64,000 nt of DNA from Deltaproteobacteria bacterium HGW-Deltaproteobacteria-4 (lineage in GTDB: Bacteria; Desulfobacterota; Desulfuromonadia; Desulfuromonadales; UBA2197), in the NCBI GenBank assembly GCA_002841765.1, contig PHAV01000008.1:1-64000 (forward strand). The letters are read 5' to 3'. The notes beneath the pieces were generated by a model that did no database searches, was not told where the DNA came from, and saw only the letters and a list, made by a program, of their open reading frames with translations. Made by a program: the position numbers and the translations under genes. This document shows positions 45,289 through 55,197 of the stretch, one piece after another; within the stretch, counting starts at the first letter, position 1; every line of letters begins with the position of its first letter.

Positions 45289-46098
45289 TTATTTTTCACT
45301 CTTTGGCCTGCTATGCACATACCAGTAAGCCAAAGCGACAAAGAGGACGCCGCCGACGATATTGCCGAGGGTCACCGGTACCAGATTGGCGAGGAGAAAA
45401 TTCGACCAGGTGAGGCTGGGATCGACCGCAGGAAAGACACCCTTGATCAGCAGACCGCTGGGGATGAAGTACATGTTGGCGACGGAATGTTCGAAGCCGC
45501 TGGCGACAAAGGTCATGATCGGCACATAGCAGGCCAGGATTTTCCCGGGGATGTCGCGGGCCGCCGTCGCCATAAAGACTGCAAGACAGACCAGCCAGTT
45601 ACAGAGAACACCGCGGAGAAAGGCGACCCAGAAGGGGAGATTGCACTTGATCGTGGCGATATTCACAGCGTGGACGCCGACGTTACCGCTTTCCCAGAGA
45701 CGACTCTCCGCCATCATCCAGGCAAAAAAGACCGCGCCGAGGAGATTGCCGATGATCACCACCCCCCAATTTTCCAGCATCTTAATCAAGCTGATCTCGC
45801 CGTCAAGGACCGAGGAGGCGAGGAAGCTGTTGCCGGTGAAGAGTTCCGCCCCGCAGATGACCACCAGCATCAGGCCGATGGAGAAGACGCTGCCGCCGAG
45901 GAGGCGGGCCACGCCACTGCCGAGATGAGCAGCAGCATCGCTGGTGACGACCGTCGCCAGTTGGGCGCCGAAAGAGATGTAGAAACCGGCAAGGAGGCTG
46001 AGGACGAAGGTGCGCCCCAGGGACTGGGCAAGGACACGGCGGCCGTTGGCGATGATCGCGCCGATCGTCTCTTGCGGGGTGAGGAAGCGTTTTTCCAT
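45289..46098 (-). CDS. Formate/nitrite transporter (FNT) family channel
   Basis: 269 residues from ATG 46098 (GAGGG upstream; ATG 46110 is the alternative). Six membrane segments, with FNT signatures in LLAGFYISFGAQLATVV, GNSFLASSVLDG and ASGFEHSVANMYFIPSGL, where the conserved His lies in FEHSVAN. It should carry formate, nitrite or a related anion across the inner membrane. It sits in the interval between an RND permease and a TolC gene, which is unusual company. Confidence 0.92.
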   Translation of the reverse strand: MEKRFLTPQETIGAIIANGRRVLAQSLGRTFVLSLLAGFYISFGAQLATVVTSDAAAHLGSGVARLLGGSVFSIGLMLVVICGAELFTGNSFLASSVLDGEISLIKMLENWGVVIIGNLLGAVFFAWMMAESRLWESGNVGVHAVNIATIKCNLPFWVAFLRGVLCNWLVCLAVFMATAARDIPGKILACYVPIMTFVASGFEHSVANMYFIPSGLLIKGVFPAVDPSLTWSNFLLANLVPVTLGNIVGGVLFVALAYWYVHSRPKSEK

Positions 46099-46123
46099 GG
46101 TTTCCCTCATTAGGTGTCGTCAT

Positions 46124-46188
46124 CGGGCGACCCATCGGGTCGCCCCTACCGGGGTTTTCATCGTAGGGGCGACCCGATGGGTCGCCCG
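46124..46188. repeat. Inverted pair of type B repeats
   Basis: CGGGCGACCCATCGGGTCGCC CCTAC and its reverse complement GTAGGGGCGACCCGATGGGT CGCCCG, separated by 13 bases. It lies between the RND permease stop and the channel gene. Confidence 0.85.
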
Positions 46189-46195
46189 TCTTGTC

Positions 46196-49100
46196 TTAAT
46201 GCGCCTTGGCGCCGCTCCACTTCCGCTTCAGCCACAGCGCAAAGTCATCGACCAGGGTGTAAACGACCGGCACGACGATGAGGGTCAGCACCGTCGAGGT
46301 GATGAGTCCGCCGACCACGGCGCGGGCGAGCGGCGCGCGCATCTCGGCGCCGGAACCGATGGCGAGGAAGAGGGGGAGCATGCCAAAGATCATCGCCAGA
46401 GTAGTCATGATGATCGGCCGCAGACGCGTCCGCCCCGCTTCGACCACCGCCTCGCGGCGCGCCAGACCGTCGCGCTGCTGCAGGATCTTGGCGTAATCGA
46501 CGAGGAGGATGGCATTCTTGGTCACCAGCCCCATGAGCATGATCAAGCCGATCAGGGACATGATGTTAATGGTGTCGCCGGTAAGTTTGAGCATCCCCGC
46601 CATGCCGACGATGGCGAGAGGCAGGGAGAGCATGATGGCGAAGGGTTCAAAAAACGATTCAAACTGGGCGGCGAGAATCAGGTAGACAAAGATAATGGCG
46701 AGGAGGAGAGATTCCCCCATGTAGCCGAAGGATTCGGCCATGTCCTCGGCTTCGCCGGAAAGGTTGATGGTGTAGCCGGGGGGCATGGCAATCTGCGCTG
46801 ACGCCGCTTCAACATGCTTGACCGCCGTGCCGATGGGGAGATTATCGAGGTTGGCGGAGACTGTCACCTGCCGGGACAGGTCGCGGCGGTTGATCTCCGA
46901 AGGGGTGGCGGCGACGCTGTAGCTGGCAAAGGCCGCCAGCGGGACGAGCTTCCTGCCGCCGCTAGCGTCACTGACCGCAAGCCTGAGATTGAGGATCTGC
47001 TCGGGATTCTCGCGCAGACCGGCCGGCAGGCGCACGCGCAGGTCGACGGCATCACCGTCTTCATCCTCGAAAGTCGTCACCGCCTCGCCGCCGACCAGAC
47101 GTGACAGCGCCGCCACCACCTCCGCCGAGGTGACGCCGGCTGAGAGGGCGCGCTCGCGGTCAATCTGCAGGCGGTATTCGGGGATGTCGTGCTCCAGAGT
47201 CACGGCGAGATCGACGATCCCCGGCACCTGGTACAACTCCTCCTTGAGCTTGGCGCCGAGTTCCTTGAGGATGACCAGATCATCCCCCTTGAGGTTGACG
47301 TTGAGAGGCTTTTGCGCCCCGCCGATCTGACCGACCTCCTCGATGGAGAAGGTGATGCCGGCAATCTGTTGCAGGCGCTGCCGCACCTCCTGCTGGATAA
47401 CAAACTGATCGCGTTGCCGCTCCTTCCGCTCTTTGAGTTTGACGTAAAGGAGACCGTCGCGCACCGTACCGCTGTCACCGGCGCCGATGGTGGCATAGGT
47501 ATGATCGATCTCCGCCAGGGGCTGCAGCGCCGCGAGCACGGCATCAAGGCGATCTTCCGTCTCGGCCATGCCGGCGTCGGGGGCGGTCTTGAAAGCGACC
47601 TGAAACTCCCCTTTATCGTACTGGGCCATAAAGGACGATTCGAGGGTGCCGAAGATCAGGATGCCGCTGACAAAGGCGGCGATGGCCATGGCAACGATGC
47701 TTTTGCGGTGGCCGAGCGCCCAGCTGATCGCGGCGCGGTACTTGTCGGCGCTGACTTCGAACCAGTCGTTGAAACGCTCCAGGAGTTTGGCGATCCCCTT
47801 GCGCCGGCCATGATTATGGATTGATGGATCGTGCCAGCGCGAGGAGAGCATCGGGTCGAGGGTGAAGGAGACAAAGAGGGAGACGAGGACGGCAAAGGCG
47901 ACGGTCATGCCGAATTCAAAGAAGAAACGACCGACGATCCCGCGCATGTAAGCGACCGGAATAAAGACGGCAATGATCGACATGGTCGTGGCAAAGACCG
48001 CCAGACCGATCTCGTTGGTGCCGAAACGCGCCGCTTCGAGGTGATTCTTCCCCTTCTCCAAATGGCGGACGATATTCTCACGCACGACAATGGCATCATC
48101 GATCAAAAGACCGATGGCGAGGGAAAGGGCCATCAGGGTCATGACGTTGAGGGTCATTCCCAGGGCATTCATGATGATAAAGGAGGAGATGACCGAAATC
48201 GGCAAGGTGATGCCGGTGATCACCGTCGAGCGCCAGGAGTTGATGAAACAGAAGACGATAATCACCGTGAGGAGACCGCCGATAAGGAGGGTCTCCTTGA
48301 CGTCGGCGAGGGATTCGCGGGTCATGATCGAGCCGTCCCGCACCAGGGTCAGGGTGACGCCGGGGGGGAGTTCGCTCTGCATCCGGGTCATAATCTTCTT
48401 GACGTTGTCGACCAGCTCCACCTGGTTGGCGCCGGACTGCTTGTAGATATCAAGCCCGATGGCGGGGGCGCCATTGACGAGAGCGAGGCGTCGCTTCTCT
48501 TCGACCCCGTCGGTGACAGTGGCTATCTCGCTCAGGGGGATGCCACGGCCGCCCCGCTCCACCACAACCATTTGCTGATATCCCCCGGCGCTGCCGGGTT
48601 TGCCGTCGATACGCAGGGGGTATTCTCCCCCCGGCTGGGTCAGACGGCCGAGGGGGGTATTGGTATTCTCGCTCTGCAACCCCGCGACCACCTCGTTGAC
48701 GCCAAGGCCGAGGCTGTCGAGACGGATTGGATCGAGTTCGATCGTCACTTCCCGCTTCGCCCCGCCGATCATATCGACCTTGCCGACCCCGGCGACACTT
48801 TCGAAGCGTCGCTTGATCTTCTTCTCGACCAGGGTCGTCAATTCGCGCGGCGACAACGTTTCGGACTGCACCGCCAGGGCCGCCACCGGCATGGCGTTGA
48901 AATCGAGTTTCTGGATAATCGGTTCTTCGACGGCCTCCGGGAGTTCGCCGCGGATCGAGGCGATCTTGGCGCGTGCTTCCTGAGTCACCTCGCCGAGCTT
49001 CTCCTCCAGACGGAATTCGACAACGACGGTGGAGACCCCTTCCCGCGAATAGGAAAGGACGTGCTTGACTCCGGCAATCTGGTTGACCGCCTCTTCAATG

Positions 49101-49297
49101 CGTTTGGAGACTTCGCGCTCGACCGTCTCGGGGGCGGCGCCGGGGAATTTGGTGACAATGGAGACGACCGGGATTTCGACGTTGGGGAACATCTCCACCG
49201 AGAGCTGGCGGTAGGAGAAGAGACCTAGGGTGACGAGAACGAGCATCATCACCGCAGCAAAGATCGGGCGTTTAATCGAGAGGTCGGAGAGGATCAT
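46196..49297 (-). CDS. RND efflux permease (second system, HAE1 type)
   Basis: 1033 residues. N-terminus [22 protein letters not shown]4 has the Asp pair in [19 protein letters not shown]. The C-terminal half carries [20 protein letters not shown]. It is a distant paralogue of the permease at 3628-6747 and closest in motifs to multidrug RND pumps with charged substrates. Its start overlaps the adaptor gene by 4 bp, showing one transcript. No regulator is adjacent. Confidence 0.93.
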   Translation of the reverse strand: MILSDLSIKRPIFAAVMMLVLVTLGLFSYRQLSVEMFPNVEIPVVSIVTKFPGAAPETVEREVSKRIEEAVNQIAGVKHVLSYSREGVSTVVVEFRLEEKLGEVTQEARAKIASIRGELPEAVEEPIIQKLDFNAMPVAALAVQSETLSPRELTTLVEKKIKRRFESVAGVGKVDMIGGAKREVTIELDPIRLDSLGLGVNEVVAGLQSENTNTPLGRLTQPGGEYPLRIDGKPGSAGGYQQMVVVERGGRGIPLSEIATVTDGVEEKRRLALVNGAPAIGLDIYKQSGANQVELVDNVKKIMTRMQSELPPGVTLTLVRDGSIMTRESLADVKETLLIGGLLTVIIVFCFINSWRSTVITGITLPISVISSFIIMNALGMTLNVMTLMALSLAIGLLIDDAIVVRENIVRHLEKGKNHLEAARFGTNEIGLAVFATTMSIIAVFIPVAYMRGIVGRFFFEFGMTVAFAVLVSLFVSFTLDPMLSSRWHDPSIHNHGRRKGIAKLLERFNDWFEVSADKYRAAISWALGHRKSIVAMAIAAFVSGILIFGTLESSFMAQYDKGEFQVAFKTAPDAGMAETEDRLDAVLAALQPLAEIDHTYATIGAGDSGTVRDGLLYVKLKERKERQRDQFVIQQEVRQRLQQIAGITFSIEEVGQIGGAQKPLNVNLKGDDLVILKELGAKLKEELYQVPGIVDLAVTLEHDIPEYRLQIDRERALSAGVTSAEVVAALSRLVGGEAVTTFEDEDGDAVDLRVRLPAGLRENPEQILNLRLAVSDASGGRKLVPLAAFASYSVAATPSEINRRDLSRQVTVSANLDNLPIGTAVKHVEAASAQIAMPPGYTINLSGEAEDMAESFGYMGESLLLAIIFVYLILAAQFESFFEPFAIMLSLPLAIVGMAGMLKLTGDTINIMSLIGLIMLMGLVTKNAILLVDYAKILQQRDGLARREAVVEAGRTRLRPIIMTTLAMIFGMLPLFLAIGSGAEMRAPLARAVVGGLITSTVLTLIVVPVVYTLVDDFALWLKRKWSGAKAH

Positions 49298-50394
49298 GGC
49301 TGTTTGACCGTGGCGACGCTGACCTTGTCGCCGTCGCTCAGATTGAAAGCGCCGCGGCTAACGTAGTACTCGCCGGCCTGGAGGCCACTGACGATCTCAA
49401 CATGGTCGCCACTCAGGGTGCCGATGCTGACGGCGCGGCGTTCGGCCTGGTCACCGTTGACGACAAAGAGGACCGCACTGCCGGCAGCGAGGTCGAGCCC
49501 GGAGAGGACGGTGCGGGGGACGAGGAGAACATTCTCTCGCTGGCCAATGAGAATCTCCCCCTTGACGAAGAGACCGTCACGGAGACGGCCATCGCGGTTG
49601 TCGATCTCGGCCATCAGTTGCAACGAGCGATCCGCCGGGTTAACGCTCGGGTTGAGATACTTGATCGTGCCGCTAAAGGTGCGACCCGGGAGACCGTCGC
49701 AGCTAAAGTCGAGGAGCTGGCCGACCGCGACCCGGCCAAAGTCGGTCGAGGGGACGGTGACGGTCAGATCGAGGATGCGATTATCGACGATGCGGAAGAT
49801 GACATTCCCTCCCGAATCGGCGCCGGCCAGGTCGCCGACATTGACGGCACGCATCGCCACCACCCCGTCGATCGGGGCGCGAATCAGACTCTTCTCCAGG
49901 CGTAGCCGCAGCTGCGCCAACTCCTCAGCGGCCGCCTGGCGCAGGGCGTCGGCGGCTGCGGCCATGCTCAGCGCATCGTCAAGCTGCTGCTGGGTCGCCA
50001 GCCCGGCGCCCTTGAGCTTCTCCATTCGCCCGGCTTCGCGCTGAACACGATCGGCTTCGACCCGAGCCTGCAACGCTCCGGCCTCAGCGCGCTTGACCAG
50101 AGTTGCGGTCTCGGCGGCCTGAATCCGCGCCAGGGGCTGCCCCTTGCGCACCGCCACCCATTCGGTGACGTAGACCTCGGTATAGAGCCCGGCCAGCTCG
50201 CTCTTGATCTCGGCGGCATTCCTGGCGGCGAGGGTACCGGTGACATGGATGGCATCGGTCAGGAGCGCCGGGGCAGCGATTGCCGTCTCGACGGCAATCG
50301 CCGGTTTTTCTGTCGGTACAGCCGAATCGTTTTTGTTGCAGGCGCTGCAAAGGAGGAGAGCAATGAGGAGGAGGGGACGAAGCGACGCGGTCAT
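49294..50394 (-). CDS. RND periplasmic adaptor lipoprotein (second system)
   Basis: 366 residues from ATG 50394, with GGAG eight bases upstream; the frame is open further upstream but not coding-like. The lipoprotein signal is LRPLLLIALLLCSACNK (lipobox CSAC). Adaptor features are the barrel-sandwich segment KSELAGLYTEVYVTEWVAVR, the coiled-coil, and LIRAPIDGVVAMRAVNVG. Overlaps the permease by ATGA and stands 22 bp after a sulfotransferase gene. Confidence 0.9.
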   Translation of the reverse strand: MTASLRPLLLIALLLCSACNKNDSAVPTEKPAIAVETAIAAPALLTDAIHVTGTLAARNAAEIKSELAGLYTEVYVTEWVAVRKGQPLARIQAAETATLVKRAEAGALQARVEADRVQREAGRMEKLKGAGLATQQQLDDALSMAAAADALRQAAAEELAQLRLRLEKSLIRAPIDGVVAMRAVNVGDLAGADSGGNVIFRIVDNRILDLTVTVPSTDFGRVAVGQLLDFSCDGLPGRTFSGTIKYLNPSVNPADRSLQLMAEIDNRDGRLRDGLFVKGEILIGQRENVLLVPRTVLSGLDLAAGSAVLFVVNGDQAERRAVSIGTLSGDHVEIVSGLQAGEYYVSRGAFNLSDGDKVSVATVKQP

Positions 50395-50416
50395 CGTGAA
50401 ACTCCTGCGTGAACAA

Positions 50417-51067
50417 TTATTCGAAGGTATATCCGAACATCGCAATATCGGCGGCAAAGTGCCGGGCGACGAGGGCAGCGGTCTCAGGGGTGTAGTACTT
50501 CTGATAACCGCCGCGATCTTTGGCTTGGCGCTTGTGTTCGAGAGCCGGTGGCTTGACACCGATACGCTCGCAGATAGTGATGAAGTCATCGCCCAACGTC
50601 TCGAAACGACCGATAAAGTCGACCAGCACCTTGCCGTGCAGATCGATCAGGTAATCCGATTGGAGTTCGATCGAGGTATCGAGATGGTATTGGTAAGGGC
50701 GGGCGGGATCGAGCTTGTAGCGGAGGAAGGTCTCGAAATCGCGGTCGCCGACCAGATGGGGCCGCTCGCGCTTGAGGTGGTGGTAGGAGCTGACCTGCAG
50801 ATCCCAGGGGTTGCGGACAAAGGCGAACTTGAAGAGGCTGTTAAAGACCTCGCGCGGCAGCATCTCGTAAGCGGCGATGACCTTGGCATGGCGGGGAATT
50901 TTGCAAGCGATGCGATGCCCGGTCAGGCCACTGATACGACTACAGATGAACTGGGGAACAAAGTAAGGATCGCGCCAGCGCAGACGATTGAGGGTCGAAC
51001 GGACACTGGTGCCGGCGGTCTTGGCGATATGGACAAAGAGGAAGTGGTGACGGTGGCAGATGAGCAT
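50417..51067 (-). CDS. Sulfotransferase-family protein
   Basis: 216 residues. The PAPS-binding 5' motif is FVHIAKTAGTSV, and the 3' motif is FVRNPWDLQVSSYHH. The family transfers sulfate from PAPS to carbohydrates. It lies at the downstream end of the polysaccharide locus, so it may sulfate the surface glycan. The small size matches the sulfotransferase-2-like group of bacterial capsule loci. Confidence 0.85.
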   Translation of the reverse strand: MLICHRHHFLFVHIAKTAGTSVRSTLNRLRWRDPYFVPQFICSRISGLTGHRIACKIPRHAKVIAAYEMLPREVFNSLFKFAFVRNPWDLQVSSYHHLKRERPHLVGDRDFETFLRYKLDPARPYQYHLDTSIELQSDYLIDLHGKVLVDFIGRFETLGDDFITICERIGVKPPALEHKRQAKDRGGYQKYYTPETAALVARHFAADIAMFGYTFE

Positions 51068-51081
51068 ATTAAAAATCCTTC

Positions 51082-52200
51082 TTAACTGGATTCGCCGAGA
51101 AGCAGGCGACGATAGTGTTGGGCGCTGCGGCTGACGTTATAGTCGGCAACGGCAGCACGAATCGCGGCGGCCGGCGGCGGGCTATCGAGCAGGCGCTGCA
51201 TGGCCGCCGCCATAATCGTCGGATCACCCATCGGCACCAGCTCACCGACCCCGTCGCCGGGGAGAAGTTCATTGGGGCCACTCGGACAATCGGCCGCCAC
51301 CACCGGGATTCCCAGGGCCATGGCCTCGGTGAGGGCATTGGGCGAACCTTCCCAGCGGGAGGAGAGGACAAAGAGTTGCGCCCGGCGCAGATAGCGGTAG
51401 GGATTCGCTTCGAAACCGGGGAGACGCAGATCGGCCGTGACCCCGAGTTCAGCGGCGAGGGCTTCGAGAGCCGGGCGGTCACTCCCCTCACCGAGGATGA
51501 GGAGGCGACAGGGGCGGCTGGCGCGCAGCAAAGCAAAGGCCTGCAGCAGCGTAAAGAAATCCTTCTGCTCGGTCAGTCGTCCCACCCCCATGATCACCGG
51601 CGGCGCGCCGGGGGCAAACCAGGGATCGTCGAGTTCGACCTTACTCTGCACCTCCATCGCCGCCGTGATCACCGGATTGCGCACCACATGAAAGCGCTCG
51701 GGCGGCAACTGCGTGATCTTGAGGAGATCCTGCCGCACCCCTTCCGAGACTGCAATCACTGCATCGGCCTGGCGATAAAACCAGGGCATCGGCCAGCACC
51801 AAAGGGCAAAGCGCCAGGGCGCCTTATTCTCGAAAGCCGCCGAGACGGTGGTGCCGAGGCGGAAACCGAGGCGTACCGGCACGCCGCTCAGGCGCCGGGC
51901 GAGGACAGCGGTGCGGCAGGCGCGCTCCTTGGCGGCGAGGAGGGCATCAGGGCGCTCACGCTTGAGATAAGCGGCGAGGCGGAAGAGGCTGGTAAAAGTG
52001 TGGGAGGTGCCGAGCTTGACCAGACGCACACCCTCAGGGAGCTGTTGCAGGTGCTTGCTGGTCGAACGCGCCACGACCAGATCGACCGCGCAGCCGTCGG
52101 CGGCCAGCCCCCCGGCAAGGTTGAGGAGCATCCGTTCGACGCCGCCGGCGCCGGAGAAAGAGGCGAAGATGGCGATCTTTTTGGCTGGGTTCTTTTCCAT
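51082..52200 (-). CDS. Glycosyltransferase family 4
   Basis: 372 residues from ATG 52200 (AAGGTG upstream; the open frame to 52287 lies in the next gene). GT-B fold: GAGGVERMLLNLAGGL in the N-domain, GVGRLTEQKDFFTLLQAF and, in the C-domain, the EX7E motif in WEGSPNALTEAMALGIPVV. It adds a sugar in surface-polysaccharide assembly. It is 14 bp before the sulfotransferase. Sugar unknown. Confidence 0.9.
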   Translation of the reverse strand: MEKNPAKKIAIFASFSGAGGVERMLLNLAGGLAADGCAVDLVVARSTSKHLQQLPEGVRLVKLGTSHTFTSLFRLAAYLKRERPDALLAAKERACRTAVLARRLSGVPVRLGFRLGTTVSAAFENKAPWRFALWCWPMPWFYRQADAVIAVSEGVRQDLLKITQLPPERFHVVRNPVITAAMEVQSKVELDDPWFAPGAPPVIMGVGRLTEQKDFFTLLQAFALLRASRPCRLLILGEGSDRPALEALAAELGVTADLRLPGFEANPYRYLRRAQLFVLSSRWEGSPNALTEAMALGIPVVAADCPSGPNELLPGDGVGELVPMGDPTIMAAAMQRLLDSPPPAAAIRAAVADYNVSRSAQHYRRLLLGESS

Positions 52201-52207
52201 GTTCACC

Positions 52208-54022
52208 TTACAGCCAGAGGAGAGGGTCGTCGTTCGCACCCGGCTTGGCACCGAAGTCGTCGATAAAGAAACGGTGCCAGATGGCAAACTGGATCAGAGA
52301 CCAAAGCTCCCGATCGCGGCCGCCGCGCTGGCGCTGAGCAGCACAAAGGGCGCTGACGCCGGCAGGATGAAACCACTCCCGGATCCCCCGGTTCGCCAGC
52401 AGTTTACCTTCGGCGGCGGCAACAAAGGCGGGAGTCAACCACTCCCCCATCGGCACATGGAAGCCGCGCTTCTTGCGATAAAGATGCTCGGCCGGAATGC
52501 TCTTCTCTGCCCAGCGCTTAAGGAAAAGCTTCCCCTGGCGGCGATCGGTCTTGAGCTGATCCGGCAGACTCAGGCCGAACTCAATGATGCGGTGATCAAG
52601 AAAGGGGACGCGCCCTTCAACCCCAAAGGCCATGAGCATGCGATCGGCCTTGACCAGCAGGTTGTCGGGCATGGCGGTCATCAGGTCGGTATACTGGCAG
52701 CGCTGCAGATGGCTCCATTCGCGCGGCGTTTCGTTCCAGGCCTGAATAAAGGGGCGGCGGATCGCTGACGTCGCAGCCTGCAGCTCCGCACCGAGAAGGC
52801 GCGACGTCCAAAGGGGATTCAGTTGTGGGCTGGTGCGAAAACCGCCGCTGCCGGGGCGGACAAGATTCTGAAAGAAACGCTCAATGCCCCCTTTGCGGTA
52901 GCGGCCATAACCGGCAAAGGCTTCATCCCCCCCTTCGCCGGAGAAGACCACCTTGAGTTCTTTGGCGGCATGCTCGGCCAGAATCGCCGTCGGCAGCGAA
53001 GCATAATCGCGCATCAAATCGTCCGCCGCCCAGATGGCAATCGGCAGCCGACCAAGGACTTCGGCACCGTGCAGCGGGATCGAGGTATGGCGGCTGTTGA
53101 AATATTTGGCGATGTATTCGGCGCCGGCGAGCTCCCCTTCCATTTGCGAATCAGGGAAGCCGACGGAAAAGGTCCGCACCGGCTGTTCCTGATGCTTGGT
53201 CAAAAGGGCAAGGAGGAGAGCCGAATCGACGCCGCCGGAAAGGAAGAGTCCACAGGGGACGTCGGAGCGGACATGTTCGCGCATCACCGTCTCGATGAGG
53301 GGCGCAAAGCTTTCAAGCGCTTCCTCCATCGAACAGTCGACGGTGCGGACATCGGTCGCACTCCAGTAGGGGCGCAGCACCGTCGAACCGTCGGCTTCAA
53401 AGGTCAGCGTCGTCGCCGGCGGCAGACGGTGGATCCCCTGGACGATCGCCTTCTCTCCGGTATTGAACTGGCTTTGCAGATATTGCAGGAGCGCTTCCAC
53501 CTCGACCTCGGGAGCGGCACTGCGGGCGGCGATGATCCCCTTGAGCTCGGAAGCAAAGAGGAGGCGCCCCCCTTCTTGACTGTAAAAGAGGGGTTTGATG
53601 CCGAGGCGATCACGGCCGAGGATGACGCGGTTGCGGAGTTTGTCGATGAGGCAGAAAGCGAACATACCGTGCAGACGCTTGGCAAAGTCGTCGCCGTAGA
53701 TCGCATAGGCATGGATGATCATCTCGCTGTCGGAGTGGGTGACAAAGACGCACCCCTGCGCTTCTAACTCCTGGCGCAGCTCGACAAAGTTGTAGATCTC
53801 GCCATTGGCGACGAGGATAAAGCGGCCGTCCGCCGAGCAGATCGGCTGGTGCCCGCCGGCAAGATCGATGATCGAGAGGCGCGTCTGCACCACCCCGTGC
53901 CCCTGCCAGATCAGGAGGCCGTGATCGTCCGGACCGCGATGGGCAAGAAAGTGCGCCTGGCGCCGCAGCTCCGCTTCGCTGGGGGGATGGTTCTGACTGA
54001 GGATTCCGGCGATTCCGCACAT
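52208..54022 (-). CDS. asnB: Asparagine synthase-like glutamine-hydrolysing amidotransferase
   Basis: 604 residues. The N-terminal class II glutaminase begins MCGIAGIL (catalytic Cys2), with LAHRGPDDHG, RLSIIDLAGGHQP and the ANGEIYNF motif. The C-terminal synthetase domain has the PP-loop SGGVDSALLLALL. In polysaccharide loci such proteins often transfer nitrogen to a sugar or uronic acid, rather than to aspartate. It is flanked by glycosyltransferases and nearly touches the downstream one (7 bp). Confidence 0.9.
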   Translation of the reverse strand: MCGIAGILSQNHPPSEAELRRQAHFLAHRGPDDHGLLIWQGHGVVQTRLSIIDLAGGHQPICSADGRFILVANGEIYNFVELRQELEAQGCVFVTHSDSEMIIHAYAIYGDDFAKRLHGMFAFCLIDKLRNRVILGRDRLGIKPLFYSQEGGRLLFASELKGIIAARSAAPEVEVEALLQYLQSQFNTGEKAIVQGIHRLPPATTLTFEADGSTVLRPYWSATDVRTVDCSMEEALESFAPLIETVMREHVRSDVPCGLFLSGGVDSALLLALLTKHQEQPVRTFSVGFPDSQMEGELAGAEYIAKYFNSRHTSIPLHGAEVLGRLPIAIWAADDLMRDYASLPTAILAEHAAKELKVVFSGEGGDEAFAGYGRYRKGGIERFFQNLVRPGSGGFRTSPQLNPLWTSRLLGAELQAATSAIRRPFIQAWNETPREWSHLQRCQYTDLMTAMPDNLLVKADRMLMAFGVEGRVPFLDHRIIEFGLSLPDQLKTDRRQGKLFLKRWAEKSIPAEHLYRKKRGFHVPMGEWLTPAFVAAAEGKLLANRGIREWFHPAGVSALCAAQRQRGGRDRELWSLIQFAIWHRFFIDDFGAKPGANDDPLLWL

Positions 54023-54068
54023 AGTTAACCTTTAACCAAGCAAAAAAGCTTATCTGATTCTATCAGTC

Positions 54069-55181
54069 CTAAAGTCCAAAGACCCGCAAATAGGCATCGG
54101 TGCTGCGCTCGATCTCGTAAGGGAGGGCGGCTTGGCGTAAAAAATCCGGATCCCGAGGCGGGGCAGCCAATAATTTATTGATGGCGCTCGCCAGCGCATC
54201 GACCGCGCCGACCGCAACGAGTTCGCCGTACTTGCCATCCTGAAGAATTTCCCGCGGACCGCTCGGGCAGTCGGTCGAAATAACCGGTGTCCCCACCGCC
54301 AGAGCTTCGATTACAACAAAACCGAGGCCCTCATGCCGGGAAGTAAAGGCGAAGAGGGCGGCATGCGCCATGAAAGCGTAGGGATTCGGCTGAAACCCGG
54401 CAAGATCGACATCCTCGCCGACCCTGAGTTCGCGAGCCAGGGCGATCAAATGATCGTGCTGCCGGCCCCGTCCGAGGATAACCAGACGGCAGGAGCGCCC
54501 GGCGCGCACCAAGGCAAAGGCACGGATGAGGGTCTCGAAATCCTTGCGTTTGCTCAATTCCCCGACACCAAGAATCACCGGCGGCTCGCCCGCCTGAAAC
54601 CAGGGATGCTCAGGCTGCTCCGGACGCGTCTGCAACAGTTCAGCGGAGATGACCGGACAAGGGACAACCTCAATGCAACTGCGCGCGATCCCGCCATAAG
54701 CAGCCATATCATCCGCCACCCCCTTGCTGGTCACAATAACTTTGGCAGCGCGGGGATAGAAATGCTTGATGAACTGCCGCTGATACCAGCGCTCAAACCC
54801 CGAACGCCCGGCCAAATCGATAGAGATCGTCGCCCCCATACTGAAAATCAGCCGGGTCGAGACCCCCGAAAGGACTTTGGCAAAATAAGCTGTGTGAATG
54901 ACCCGGTACTTGTCGGCAAGGAGCACGGCCGGCCGCTCCTGCTTCAGATATCGGGCAATGGCGGGAATTGCCGAGTAGACATGGCTGGTGCCGAGGTCAA
55001 TGATTCGGACACCGGGAGGAAGTTCTTCAAGATGCGGGCCATGACCGCGAATCTTGAGGATATCGACCTGATAACCACGGCGTGCGAGGGCTGGAACCAG
55101 ATTCCTGGCGATCTTGTCGACCCCGCTGTGGCCGGAGGTGGCAAGAAAAATTGCAATTCGCGGCTTGTTTTCAAAGGACAT
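54069..55181 (-). CDS. Glycosyltransferase family 4
   Basis: 370 residues from ATG 55181. GT-B features: ATSGHSGVDKIARNLVPAL near the start, GVGELSKRKDFETLIRAFAL and the EX7E motif in RHEGLGFVVIEALAVGTPVI. It is a clear relative of its downstream and upstream neighbours (shared ADCPSGP / TDCPSGPREI motif). Together they form a set of sequential transferases. Confidence 0.9.
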   Translation of the reverse strand: MSFENKPRIAIFLATSGHSGVDKIARNLVPALARRGYQVDILKIRGHGPHLEELPPGVRIIDLGTSHVYSAIPAIARYLKQERPAVLLADKYRVIHTAYFAKVLSGVSTRLIFSMGATISIDLAGRSGFERWYQRQFIKHFYPRAAKVIVTSKGVADDMAAYGGIARSCIEVVPCPVISAELLQTRPEQPEHPWFQAGEPPVILGVGELSKRKDFETLIRAFALVRAGRSCRLVILGRGRQHDHLIALARELRVGEDVDLAGFQPNPYAFMAHAALFAFTSRHEGLGFVVIEALAVGTPVISTDCPSGPREILQDGKYGELVAVGAVDALASAINKLLAAPPRDPDFLRQAALPYEIERSTDAYLRVFGL

Positions 55182-55197
55182 CTTTATCTCACGATGC

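Noticed and set aside
47831-49228. Long plus-strand frame (465 codons) opposite the second RND permease
   Set aside because: Same reason: antisense of a clear permease, composition typical of GC-rich shadow frames.
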